Positions 35,048 through 43,560 of a stretch of 64,000 nucleotides of DNA are shown one piece after another. A program made the position numbers and the translations under genes. The stretch's first letter is position 1. The number at the start of each line of letters is the position of its first letter. Below the pieces are notes generated by a model. That model was not told where the DNA came from, ran no database searches, and saw only the letters and a list, made by a program, of their open reading frames with translations. This DNA comes from RYN-230 sp963717125 (GTDB lineage: Bacteria; Actinomycetota; Actinomycetes; Streptosporangiales; Streptosporangiaceae), in assembly GCA_963717125.1 (NCBI GenBank), contig CAVQVG010000007.1:372001-436000 (forward strand). Direction: 5' to 3'.

Positions 35048-36232
35048 ACCTCTGGCCGGCCGGACAGGTCACCGTGCGGTGCGTTAATCGCGATCCCGGC
35101 AGGTGGGCGATCCGGGCCGGGCCGCGGCCCGGCTCCGGCTTGTCGTGACCCGCCGCCGTGGACCCGCCCCCGGGCACCGACTGGATCACCGCCCCGGCGC
35201 CAGCCGGGGCCCGCACCGGGGCCCGGTCCCGGACCGCCTCGAACGGCTCGGCCAGGCTGCCGCCGCAGAACCTGGACCAGTAGCGGGCGGTCGAGACGAT
35301 GAGATCGGGCTGCAGGTAGTCCGGCTGGTCCTGCTGGGCGGCGAACGCGTCGAACGGCCGCCAGTTTGCGGCTGACGTGGGCGTCGATGACGCTGAAGTG
35401 GGTCGGCCGGAACTCAACCGTCGCGGACGCCGACTGGAAGCAGTAGACCCGGCCGACCGCCTGGCCCGCCATCACCGCGGCCCGGTGCGTGTTCCGGTGA
35501 TCCTGGTGCACGTCGTGCACGGAGTGCGTGTACAGCACGGTCGGCCGTACCCTGGTGATCACTTCCTCGATCACCTCGATGGTCGGGTTGCCCTCACCGA
35601 TCGGCGCGCCGTCGAGATCGCCCAGGAACAGCCGCGCCCCGATGATCTGGGCGGCTTGCTCAGCCGCTCGCGACCGCCGCACCTGGTCGCCAGGCCCATC
35701 CGCCGGCCGTCAGGGTGAGGATGGCGACCGAGTCGCCGGCCGACTTGTGCGCCAGCAGCGTGCCGCCCGCGCCGATTGCCACGTCGTCGGGGTGGGCACC
35801 GACCGCGAGCACGATCTCCCGTTCCGCGGCCCGGGTCTCCCGGCCCCGCTGCACCAGCGCCCGGATCTTGATCATGAAATCGGCAGCCGAGATCGGCTTC
35901 TGGATGAACTCCGCCGCCGACTTCCGGAACGCGGTGACGGCGCGGTCCACGGTCGCGTGCCCGGTGATGATCGCCACGGGTAGTTCGGGCTCCAGCTCCC
36001 CGATCCGCTCCAGCAGCTCCAGGCCGCCCATCCCGGGCATCTCCAGGTCGGTGAGGACCAGGTCCCAGGGCCCGTCGTCGAGCTGCCGGAGCCCGGCCGC
36101 CGCGTCGGTCACGTACCTGGCCTCGAACCGGCCCTCGGCCCCGAGCAGCAGGACGGCCCACCGGCCGAACACGGGATCATCGTCGATCACCAGGATCCGC
36201 CCGCGTCCCACCGCGAGCCCGCTGTCCTCCAT
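35044..36232 (-). pseudogene. Second receiver-PIG-L fusion, broken by two one-base insertions
   Basis: From ATG 36232 (GGGGGG upstream) a complete receiver is encoded (ILVIDDDP, LVLTDLEMPGM, VAIITGHAT, EFIQKPIS), then AVGAHPDDVAIGAGGTLL of PIG-L. The frame fails at about 35692: removing one base there rejoins RRSRAAEQAAQIIGA with exactly the spacing of the intact copy at 16920-18107. HDVHQDHRNTHRA is present in the middle frame. A second extra base at about 35355 separates SRKLAA from FDAFAAQQ. After it the C-terminal part (STARYWSRF) continues in a third frame to 34941, while the middle frame stops at 35044 in a GTGA overlap with the GT4 remnant. Degraded paralogue, or sequencing errors. Confidence 0.8.
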
Positions 36233-36404
36233 CTGCCCCCCTAAGGTCACGTCGGTACGTATGGCTAGGTACGGGCTCAGCACCCGGAGCGGTGGAGAGG
36301 ATTGCGCCCACTCAGGAGAAATCAGGTAGTGACCGATTGTAGTCATATAACTACTAAAAGCAACAGGGCAACCGTCCTGTCCCTGTTCGCCACCGCAAGC
36401 TCCG

Positions 36405-36692
36405 CCGGAAGATCCACCGGAAGATCCATCGCCAGGTCCACGCGGCCTGCGCCGACCTGGACGGGTCCCACGCTGGCCGAGCGGGTGGCCGCGCTGCGGC
36501 CCGGTGTGCCGATCATCCGGATGTCCGGCCGCGACGACACGACCCGGACCCGGCCACCCCCGCGCCCCCGGCACGCCGCAGACCTACATCCAGAAGCCGT
36601 TCACCGCCGGCGACCTGGTCCACAGAGTCCGCGCCGCGCTGACCGTGCCCGCCGCCCCGGGCCCGCCCGCGCCGGGCCGCCCGGCCACCTGA
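36405..36692 (+). pseudogene. Relic of a receiver domain (probably the end of a hybrid kinase)
   Basis: LAERVAALRPGVPIIRMSGRDDT in two pieces resembles the fourth and fifth strands of kinase-linked receivers, where the usual text is RPGLPVLFMSGY. A different frame then carries TYIQKPFTAGDLVHRVR, the Lys-Pro motif and last helix, ending at a stop at 36690-36692. The acidic pocket and phospho-acceptor part are missing. One frame change lies at about 36545-36575. Isolated fragment on the opposite strand from the che operon; no start codon or ribosome site. Confidence 0.55.
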
Positions 36693-36766
36693 TCACCCGG
36701 GCGGGCCAGGCTGAGGCGGAAATGGCGTACCAGCGGGGCCCAATGCGTCGATTTCGGCGCCGGTAC

Positions 36767-36793
36767 GTCGTTGTGGCGTTTTGCCACCAACGT
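36767..36793. other. Imperfect hairpin in the gap before the CBM2-like gene
   Basis: CGTTGTGGC and GCCACCAACG pair with one bulged base around GTTTT. It follows the receiver relic and precedes the membrane-anchored CBM2-like gene by 110 bases. It could be a weak terminator. The rest of 36693-36903 shows nothing recognisable. Confidence 0.35.
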
Positions 36794-36903
36794 GGCACCC
36801 GCCGTTGTTAAATTGGCCCCGGTCCGTACCGTTTGCGGACTGCTCTAGCGCTGAGGGCCGGACAGTTGGGGACCGAGCATGTCTCGATTCGGTTCACGGT
36901 GCC

Positions 36904-38034
36904 ATGGGTAATCCCGGCCGGCGCCGCCGTCCCGGCCGCCGCCACTGGCTCCGGGCCCTGATCAGCCGCGACACGCCGGAGCGCAGCGAGGCCGCCGCCT
37001 TCCGTCTGATCGCCGACCCGGCCGAGTTCGGCTGGCCCGAAGATATTGCCGCCCAACGCCCTTTGACTGATGCAGCCGACGGCTGGCTCCCGGACCCCGA
37101 CGCCGAACCCCCCTCAACCGACCCAGCCGACGACTGGCCCGCAGACCCCGCCGCCGAACCCCCCTCAACCGACCCCGCCGACGGCTGGCCCGCGGACCCG
37201 GCCGCGTATCAGTGGCTCGGTGACTGGACGGACCAGCCGGCCCCGGGTCTGCCGGACGGCCCGGCCGAACCGGACTGGGCCGCGGATTCCCCGGCGGCGG
37301 CCGTGCCCGCGGCCACCGCGCAGTTCGCCGGGTACGGCGCGGACCAGCCCCCGCCCAGCCTGGGCAGACGGCGCCGGACCGCCCGGCCCGGCCGGCTGAA
37401 CCGGATCACCCAGCAGAACTGGTACCTGGCCCTGGCCCGGTACCGCTGGTACGTGGCGGTCAGCGCGGGAGCCGGCGCGATGGCCCTGGCCAGCGGCGTG
37501 ATCCTGCTGCTCCCCCATCAGTCCCCGCGGGCCATGATGGCCGACGCCAGGTCGGTGCCAGGCGCCGCCCGCACGCGGTCGGCCACGGCCACCCCCAGCC
37601 ACCCGGTGGCCAGCCCCAGCCCGGATGTGAGCGCTCACGCCACCGCCCCGGCCCCGGCCGCCAGCACCCCCACTCCGGCCCAGGCCGCCACCGTGCCGGT
37701 GGTCAGCACGCCGGCCACCAGCGCGCCTGGGTTCGTGGCCGTGACCTACCGTCTGGTCCAGCACTGGTCCGGCGGCATCATCGGCAAGTACACGATCGCC
37801 AACGAGAGCAACGCGGTCTTGTCCGGCTGGCAGTTCACCGCGACGTTTCCCGGTGACCAGGTCCAGTTCGTGATCGGCGCGGCCGACCCTGACCTGGGCA
37901 GCGACGTGCTGGTGCTGGAGCCCTCCTCGGCCGGGGCGCAGATCGCGCCGGGCGGCCGGGTGTCCGTCATCTTCTTCGCCGCCGGGCAGACCGCGAGCCC
38001 GGTGCACTGCTCATTCAACGGAACCACGTGCTAG
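36904..38034 (+). CDS. Membrane-anchored protein with C-terminal CBM2-like carbohydrate-binding domain
   Basis: 376 residues. An acidic N-terminal cytosolic region has three 17-residue repeats (EPPSTDPADDWPADPAA type, 51-base units, 37085-37205), then one span (YVAVSAGAGAMALASGVILL), a Ser/Thr/Pro/Ala linker, and a C-terminal domain beginning VAVTYRLVQHWSGGIIGKYT with SGWQFTATF, the pattern of family 2 cellulose-binding modules, with two Cys near the end (VHCSFNGTTC). Topology suggests display of the domain outside the cell. ATG 36904 lacks a good ribosome site; upstream in-frame starts exist. Confidence 0.75.
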   Translation: MGNPGRRRRPGRRHWLRALISRDTPERSEAAAFRLIADPAEFGWPEDIAAQRPLTDAADGWLPDPDAEPPSTDPADDWPADPAAEPPSTDPADGWPADPAAYQWLGDWTDQPAPGLPDGPAEPDWAADSPAAAVPAATAQFAGYGADQPPPSLGRRRRTARPGRLNRITQQNWYLALARYRWYVAVSAGAGAMALASGVILLLPHQSPRAMMADARSVPGAARTRSATATPSHPVASPSPDVSAHATAPAPAASTPTPAQAATVPVVSTPATSAPGFVAVTYRLVQHWSGGIIGKYTIANESNAVLSGWQFTATFPGDQVQFVIGAADPDLGSDVLVLEPSSAGAQIAPGGRVSVIFFAAGQTASPVHCSFNGTTC

Positions 38035-38138
38035 CTGGGCGGTTACCGCCCGGATTGCGCCTGTCTGCGAAGGGATAACGAAACGAATGGTGACCCGATG
38101 CGGGGACGCTGGGGAGCAAATCATCGGGCTGGGCTGGT

Positions 38139-38782
38139 ATGGCTAGCGGCCCCCAGCCGCCAGACGGCAAGCCGAGCGGCGCGCCCGGCCACCTGATCAG
38201 GCATCGCTGGCTGACCGCGGCCGGCACGACCGCCACCGTGGCCGCGATGGCGGGCGGCGGCTTGGCCTTGGTCCAGCACCCGCGGCCGCCAGCCTGCACC
38301 GGGATTGCGGCCTGGTGCCGTGCTCGGCCACGCTGCCAAGCTCGGTGACCGCGAGCGCTACCGGGCCGGCCCGCGCTCCGGCCCCGGCCCGGCCTGCCTC
38401 GGCCCGGCCTGCCCCGGACCCGGCTCGCTCGGCGGACCGGGCCGCCGGCCACGCCCAGCCGCCGGCCGTCGCCGGGCTGGCCGCCGGGCTGGCCGCCGGG
38501 CTGGCCGCCGGGCTGGGCCAGCCGGCCGACCACCAGGTCGGCGTCCGCTATGAGGTCAGGCACCGGCGCGGGCGGGTGACCGGACATCTGGTGATCATCC
38601 ACCACGGCGCCGCGCCGGTGACCGGCTGGCTGGGCGGCTGGTGGCGCGGCCCGCAGCAGCATGGGTACGGTAGCTGGCCCGGCCGCGGCGGCTGGCCCGG
38701 CGGCGGCCGGCCCGGCCCCGGCGGCGGCTGGGCGGGCGGCCAGCCGCAGGCCGGGCTGGGCGGCTGGTCTGGGGGCCGCTGA
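38139..38782 (+). pseudogene. Decayed second copy of the CBM2-like membrane protein
   Basis: The first frame (from ATG 38139) has a short cytosolic part and a span (WLTAAGTTATVAAMAGGGLA), then hits a stop. Another frame continues with an Ala/Pro linker, the repeats GLAAGLAAGLAAGL, and VRYEVRHRRGRVTGHLVIIH, which aligns with VTYRLVQHWSGGIIGKYTIA of the gene upstream. The frame change lies near 38280-38310. The module is cut short and replaced by a Gly/Trp-rich tail. Probably a degraded tandem duplicate. Confidence 0.55.
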
Positions 38783-38810
38783 CCGCGCGGCGCGGGGTAA
38801 GGTTCCTGCC

Positions 38811-39086
38811 ATGACTGACCGGGAGACCCTCGAAGCCCTCTCCTCCCAGGAACTGCACGACCGGGCCGTCCGCCGGGCCGTGCACCACCTGGACGTTGGG
38901 TTCCTCTGGCAGCTGCTCAGGGAGATCCCGGAGGGCGAGGCCGTGGCCGGCCACGCCGATCACACCGCGGCCGACGTGACCCAGCTGTCCGCGATGATCG
39001 ACGATGCGTTCGGGCACGAGCCGGCCGACGTCGCCGACGCGCTGCGCCCCGTCTACCTCGACTACCTGGAAAAGCACAACGGCTAA
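38811..39086 (+). CDS. Small conserved hypothetical protein
   Basis: 91 residues, soluble and acidic: TDRETLEALSSQELHDRAVR, LDVGFLWQLLREIPEGEAVAGH, ADVTQLSAMIDDAFGHEPAD. The composition is that of a normal globular helical protein. No family function is recognised. ATG 38811 has only a weak GGTAAGG upstream. It ends 51 bases before a perfect hairpin facing the ctaG operon. Confidence 0.75.
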   Translation: MTDRETLEALSSQELHDRAVRRAVHHLDVGFLWQLLREIPEGEAVAGHADHTAADVTQLSAMIDDAFGHEPADVADALRPVYLDYLEKHNG

Positions 39087-39137
39087 CCTCACTCCCCCCG
39101 GCGCACCGGGCGGGACTGGCTAGCCAGGCGGGCGTTG

Positions 39138-39185
39138 GTGATCAAACGTTTGGTGTCGCTCTGGCGACACCAAACGTTTGATCAC
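39138..39185. terminator. Perfect 22-bp stem, 4-base loop; bidirectional terminator
   Basis: GTGATCAAACGTTTGGTGTC (plus GC) pairs fully with its complement around TCTG. It separates the convergent small hypothetical gene and ctaG. It is less G+C-rich than its surroundings and contains AAACGTTT in each arm. Confidence 0.8.
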
Positions 39186-39201
39186 GGACCCCGGGAGGCC
39201 G

Positions 39202-40140
39202 CTACGGCTCGGTGGAGGGAGGTCTCGGCGGGCTGGATGTGACCGGGTTCCGGCCGGACGCCCAGCCGCGGTTGGCCGAGCCGCGGCGCAGGATCTGCTC
39301 CACCGCGGCCGCGACGCTGCCGTCCTCGGTGATCAGGCAGCGCATCACGTAGATCAGCGACGGGATGGCCCAGAAGTCGCCGCAGACCCACAGGATCGCC
39401 GCGCCGATCTCCTGGTCGGCGAACGGCGGCAGGGTGACCCCAGGCACGTGGTTGTAGACCGAGTACCACGCGGTCTGGGAGAAGATGCTCATCGCCATGG
39501 CCAGCACCCACATGCCCACGTTGGTCGCCACCAGGGCCGCGGCCTGGGAGACCAGCGGCATCCGGCGGCGGAACGGCGGCGACGGGATGAACTGGAGCCA
39601 GAACAGCACCCCGGCCAGGAAGAAGCTGGCGTGCATCAGCCAGATGTGCACCAGCTGGTTCCGCTCGGCCAGGTCAAACAGCGCGGGGATGTGCCAGAAC
39701 ACCATCACGAAGCTGAACGTGAACACGGATACCCACGGCCGGAGCAGGAAGCTAGTCACCGCCCGGAGCGGGCGGGTCCAGCCGCCGCGCAACGCGGTCG
39801 CCGTGGCCGTCCGGCCCAGCCGCCCGGGCAGGCCGTCGAGCAGCGGCTGCCACGGCGCGCCCGCCACCACCAGGGTGGGCGCGGCGAACATGAGCAGCAG
39901 GTGCTGCATCATGTGCACGAAGAAGTAGTAGTCCGACCAGTAGTCGATGGGCGACTCGACGGCGATGAGCAGCACGGCCAGCCCGCTGTAGAACAGCAGC
40001 GAGCGCAGCCGGCGCTGCCTGGTCCGGTCCGGCCGGGACCGCCGGGCCAGCCGGGCCAGGCCGATCTCGTGCCAGGCCACCAGGACCAGCACCAGGATCA
40101 GGAACGGGTCGAAAGACCAGTGATCGACGAAGTAGTTCAC
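39202..40140 (-). CDS. ctaG: Cytochrome c oxidase assembly protein, CtaG (caa3) family
   Basis: 312 residues, seven spans. Conserved features are VESPIDYWSDYYFFVHMMQH, LLLMFAAPTLVVAGAPW and the His-containing HIPALFDLAERN / LVHIWLMHASFF, as in the caa3_CtaG family involved in delivering copper to oxidase. GTG start at 40140. Third gene of an operon with the Sco1 fusion and a lipoprotein. Confidence 0.92.
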   Translation of the reverse strand: MNYFVDHWSFDPFLILVLVLVAWHEIGLARLARRSRPDRTRQRRLRSLLFYSGLAVLLIAVESPIDYWSDYYFFVHMMQHLLLMFAAPTLVVAGAPWQPLLDGLPGRLGRTATATALRGGWTRPLRAVTSFLLRPWVSVFTFSFVMVFWHIPALFDLAERNQLVHIWLMHASFFLAGVLFWLQFIPSPPFRRRMPLVSQAAALVATNVGMWVLAMAMSIFSQTAWYSVYNHVPGVTLPPFADQEIGAAILWVCGDFWAIPSLIYVMRCLITEDGSVAAAVEQILRRGSANRGWASGRNPVTSSPPRPPSTEP

Positions 40141-40150
40141 GGTGCTCCAC

Positions 40151-41344
40151 TCACCCGGACGAGCCGTACGGGATGGAAACGTTCATGACCTGGGACCGGT
40201 CCCAGCCGCCGGAGCCAGCCGCCCATACCGACAGCTGGCCTACCCGGGCGGTCAGCAGCTGGAAGCCGCCGCCTGGACCGGCGGCCAGCGTCACCGCCCC
40301 CGCCCGCAGCGCGGCGGTGCCCGCAGGCAGCGCGGGCAGCGCCTGCCAGGCCGCACCCGGGCCGGTCAGGGTGACGGCACGGCCCGGCGTCCCGTGGGCA
40401 CTGCCCAGCAGCACGCCGAGCGCCCGGCCGGCCACGGCGGCCGACCGTGGCTGCGCCCCGGCCAGCGGGTACGGCGCGGACAGCTGCCAGCTGCGGCCGT
40501 TGCCGGTGGACCAGGCACCGATCAGGCTGGCCGTCCGGCCGCTGCCGGCCTGCAGCAGCGCCACGTCGGCGGCGCCGGCCCGGGTCAGCTGGAGCACGCC
40601 GACCTGGCGGCCGGCCAGGCCCGCGGGCAGGGCCGGCCCCGCGGCCAGCCAGCCGCCGCCCGCCCCACGCACGAAGAGGCCGGCGTGGCCGCCCCGGGAA
40701 CAGCTCCCGGCCAGCAGCGCGGCCCCGGACGCGGTGTAGCCGGCCGCGGTGAGGCCGGTCAGCCCGCAACTCCGGGCGGCCGGCGACCTGGCTACCGAGC
40801 GCTCGGTGGCGAGCCGGGTCCAGGACCCGCCGGGATGGCCGGCGACCTCGACTGTGCCCGCCCGGGTGAGCGCGATCAGCCCGCCACTGGGCGCGGCCGC
40901 CAGCGCGCTGGGCGTCGCCGCCAGCGGCGCGTCGAGCAGGCCGTCCGCCGTCCACTTGGCCCCGTTGTCCGTGCTCCGGGCCAGCGGCGAGAAGCGCAGG
41001 TCCTGGCTGGGCAGCAGCGCCGCGACCAGGGACGGGCCGCCGGTGGCCGCGACCGCGATCCCGCCGTTGCTGGCCACGCCCAGCGGGGTGGCCAGCTGCC
41101 AGCGCGCCTGCGTCCCGGTCGGCCGGACGAAGACCTGCCAGAAGTCGTTGTGCTGGGCGGCGGACCCGCCCATGACCAGTACCGCCCAGGTGCCGTCCGG
41201 GTAGCTGACCGAGGTGGCCAGGGACGGCGGGGCCGCGGCGGCCGGCCGCCCGGCGCCGCCGGCCCGGGTGCTGCCGCAGCCCGCCAGCGCCGCGGCGACC
41301 AGGCCCGCGATCACGGCCGTGGCCGGCCAGCGCCAGCTGGTCAC
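40151..41344 (-). CDS. Lipoprotein with beta-propeller-like (exo-sialidase-type) repeats
   Basis: 397 residues. Lipobox ALAGC with Cys near residue 22 after a signal segment. The mature part has repeated Asp-box-like units (STDNGAKW, STGNGRSW) spaced as in six-bladed propellers of sialidase/BNR type. Catalytic residues of sialidases are not apparent, so a binding or scaffolding role is likely. It overlaps the Sco1 fusion gene (ATGA) and lies 10 bases from ctaG, suggesting a role in oxidase assembly or copper handling at the membrane; this is inference. Confidence 0.75.
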   Translation of the reverse strand: MTSWRWPATAVIAGLVAAALAGCGSTRAGGAGRPAAAAPPSLATSVSYPDGTWAVLVMGGSAAQHNDFWQVFVRPTGTQARWQLATPLGVASNGGIAVAATGGPSLVAALLPSQDLRFSPLARSTDNGAKWTADGLLDAPLAATPSALAAAPSGGLIALTRAGTVEVAGHPGGSWTRLATERSVARSPAARSCGLTGLTAAGYTASGAALLAGSCSRGGHAGLFVRGAGGGWLAAGPALPAGLAGRQVGVLQLTRAGAADVALLQAGSGRTASLIGAWSTGNGRSWQLSAPYPLAGAQPRSAAVAGRALGVLLGSAHGTPGRAVTLTGPGAAWQALPALPAGTAALRAGAVTLAAGPGGGFQLLTARVGQLSVWAAGSGGWDRSQVMNVSIPYGSSG

Positions 41345-43260
41345 GAGACTCCTAGGTTCTGCTGGGCGGCGGAGAACAGCTCACTCGCGAACGAGGCCTG
41401 AGAGCTGGTGGTGCCCGGGCCGGGATCGAAGTTCAGCTCGGTGCGGGTGCGCCCGGACCGGTCGATGACGTAGGCGACATCGCTGTGCCCGATCATCCCG
41501 CCGGCCGGCAGGATCTGCGCGGCGATGCCGTACTGCCGCCACACCTTCTCCAGCTGGGCCACGCTGCCGGTCAGGTAGTCCCAGTTGGGCAGCGTGTTCA
41601 TGTGTTCCTGCCGGTCGAAGGCCTGGGTATAGCCGAGCGCGTTGTAGACCGGGTTGGCCACCACCGCGACCAGTTCCACCTGCCGCCGGTGTGCGCTGAG
41701 CAACTGGTCGGCCTGGCGGAACTCCTGTGCGATCAGCGGGCAGTCGGAGGTGCACACCGGATCCAGGAACGTGAGCAGCACCACCTTGCCGCGCAGGCTG
41801 GCCAGGCTGACCGGCCGTCCGTCCTGGTTGGTCAGCTGGAAAGCGGGCGCCCGGAAGTTCAGCGGGGCGGACGACCCGTCCAGCGCCTCGGCGATGATCG
41901 GCGAGGCGGTGGTGCTGGCCGACGCGGCCATCATCGGCACCACGCCGATGATGGCGACGCCGAGCGCGCCGGCCGCGGCCACGGTCCGCGGGCTCGCGGT
42001 GCCCAGCGCGCGGGCGAGCGGCCCCGGGCGGAGCCGGTCGCGCCAGCTGGGCGCGGCCTCGGTGGCCGCCGCCGCTACCGCCACCGGCTCAGCCACCGGC
42101 ACCGCCGACACCGGCTCAGCCACCGCGCCGGCCGCGGCCGGGGCGGGCGCCGTCGCGACCGCGGGCGCCGGGGCCACGGCCAGGTAGCCGCCGAGCACGA
42201 GCAGCGCGAACGGGATCATGCTGTTCGGGTCGGTGCCCAGACCACCGAAGATGCCCAGGTCCTGGACCAGCACCCAGACCGCGGCGGACAGCACGAGCAG
42301 CAGCCCGACGGCCGGGCGCAGCACCGGCCGCCAGCCGCGGACCAGCGCCCCAACGGCCAGCCCGGCGCCGGTGACGGCCAGGGCGGCCACCACGACGAGG
42401 TTGACCACGAACCCGTGCCCGGCCGCGAACGAGCCGAACCCGCGCACCCACCCAGCCAGGAACCCGGGCTGCGCGCTCTGCGACATGTCCCGCACCATGC
42501 TGGTCAGGCTGCCCGGCTGACGGCCCACGGTGCCCGACCAGAAACCGCGGCCCGGCCAGGCCTGCAGCACCGCCATCCCGGCCAGGAACACGCCCGCGCC
42601 GCCGAGCAGCCGCCGGCCCAGCTGGTCGCCCAGCCAGGCCCGGTCGGGCAGCGCGATCAGCGCCCCGGCCACCGCGTACAGCAGGGCCGCGCCAGGAGCG
42701 CCGAACAGCCAGCTCAACCCGGGCGAGAAGATGCCGCCGAACGCCTCACCGAAGATCCAGACCAGCAGGCCCCAGCCCACGCTGGCCAGCCCGCCAAGCT
42801 GGGACCACCGGCCGCGGGCGGCGGTGAGCAGCCAGATGCCGATGCCGATCTGGATCCAGACGGCGGCCGCGGCCGCGTTGACCGGGTGGTAGGACCAGCC
42901 CTTGGCCGCCCAGTTGACCACGTCCCGCACCCAGCCCGGGGCACCCGCCGCGGCCGGCTCGGTCACGTTGGCCGGCAGGCCGAGCGGCATGGCCGGCTGC
43001 ATCTGGAGCACGCCGTTGACCAGCCACAGCACGCCGAAGCCGATCCGGATCAACCGCCGGCCGGCTGGCTCGGCGGCCAGGCCGGCGGACCGCGCCGCGG
43101 GCCGGAGCCGGGCCGGAGCCCACTCCCGGACGCTCACCCACAGCATGGCCAGCAGGAAGAAGATCAGCAGGGCGATGATCCCCTGATGGATCAGCGCGGA
43201 GCGGAACGCCGCCACCACCGTTTGATTCGTCAACTGGAGGGAAGAGCCCATCCCGGACAT
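41341..43260 (-). CDS. DoxX-like membrane region fused to a Sco1/SenC copper-thioredoxin domain
   Basis: 639 residues. The N-terminal 430 residues contain about nine spans, including a block typical of DoxX-like proteins (IGFGVLWLVNGVLQMQPAMP). A Val/Ala/Pro-rich linker (EPVSAVPVAEPVAVAAA) and one more span lead to an extracytoplasmic Sco1 fold: VVLLTFLDPVCTSDCPLIAQ with the CxxxC copper site and GGMIGHSDVAYVID with the third ligand His. Sco1 proteins load the CuA centre of cytochrome oxidase. AAAGGAG lies 7 bases before the ATG. First gene of the operon. Confidence 0.85.
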   Translation of the reverse strand: MSGMGSSLQLTNQTVVAAFRSALIHQGIIALLIFFLLAMLWVSVREWAPARLRPAARSAGLAAEPAGRRLIRIGFGVLWLVNGVLQMQPAMPLGLPANVTEPAAAGAPGWVRDVVNWAAKGWSYHPVNAAAAAVWIQIGIGIWLLTAARGRWSQLGGLASVGWGLLVWIFGEAFGGIFSPGLSWLFGAPGAALLYAVAGALIALPDRAWLGDQLGRRLLGGAGVFLAGMAVLQAWPGRGFWSGTVGRQPGSLTSMVRDMSQSAQPGFLAGWVRGFGSFAAGHGFVVNLVVVAALAVTGAGLAVGALVRGWRPVLRPAVGLLLVLSAAVWVLVQDLGIFGGLGTDPNSMIPFALLVLGGYLAVAPAPAVATAPAPAAAGAVAEPVSAVPVAEPVAVAAAATEAAPSWRDRLRPGPLARALGTASPRTVAAAGALGVAIIGVVPMMAASASTTASPIIAEALDGSSAPLNFRAPAFQLTNQDGRPVSLASLRGKVVLLTFLDPVCTSDCPLIAQEFRQADQLLSAHRRQVELVAVVANPVYNALGYTQAFDRQEHMNTLPNWDYLTGSVAQLEKVWRQYGIAAQILPAGGMIGHSDVAYVIDRSGRTRTELNFDPGPGTTSSQASFASELFSAAQQNLGVS

Positions 43261-43560
43261 GCCTTGACTCCTTTATTCACCCCTGTTAACCAATTACTGC
43301 CACGCCCGGTCCCAGAGGGGTGACACCGCGCCACATCAGCGCAAATCACACGGCACGATCCTACGCGCAGGACGGCCGCCGCAACGCATTATCTTCGCTG
43401 GCCAGCCTGCCCGGAACACCGGCCGGCAAAGCCGCTCACAGCAGACTTTCAGCAACTTCCCGGCCAGCCGCTATAGCCCTCAGCGCGACCCGCCCGCACA
43501 ATGTTAAGAACAGGTCACGATCGCTGGGTCCGCCCTCGGAGAGCCCAGGCAGGAGGATGG
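43261..43560. promoter_or_regulatory. Divergent intergenic region between Sco1 fusion and serine protease genes
   Basis: No gene seen in 300 bases. The 60 bases next to the Sco1 fusion are comparatively AT-rich (GTTAACCAATTACTG) and should hold its promoter. No assured -10/-35 pair. AGGAGG at 43551-43556 is the ribosome site of the protease gene. Confidence 0.4.

Noticed and set aside
32788..36232. Mycothiol biosynthesis genes mshA/mshB
   Set aside because: The GT4 and PIG-L domains belong to the right superfamilies, but the receiver fusion, che linkage and lack of specific MshA/MshB features do not support that assignment.
39138..39185. Terminal inverted repeat of an insertion sequence
   Set aside because: The two arms are 4 bases apart and lie between convergent genes, which fits a bidirectional terminator; no transposase is present.
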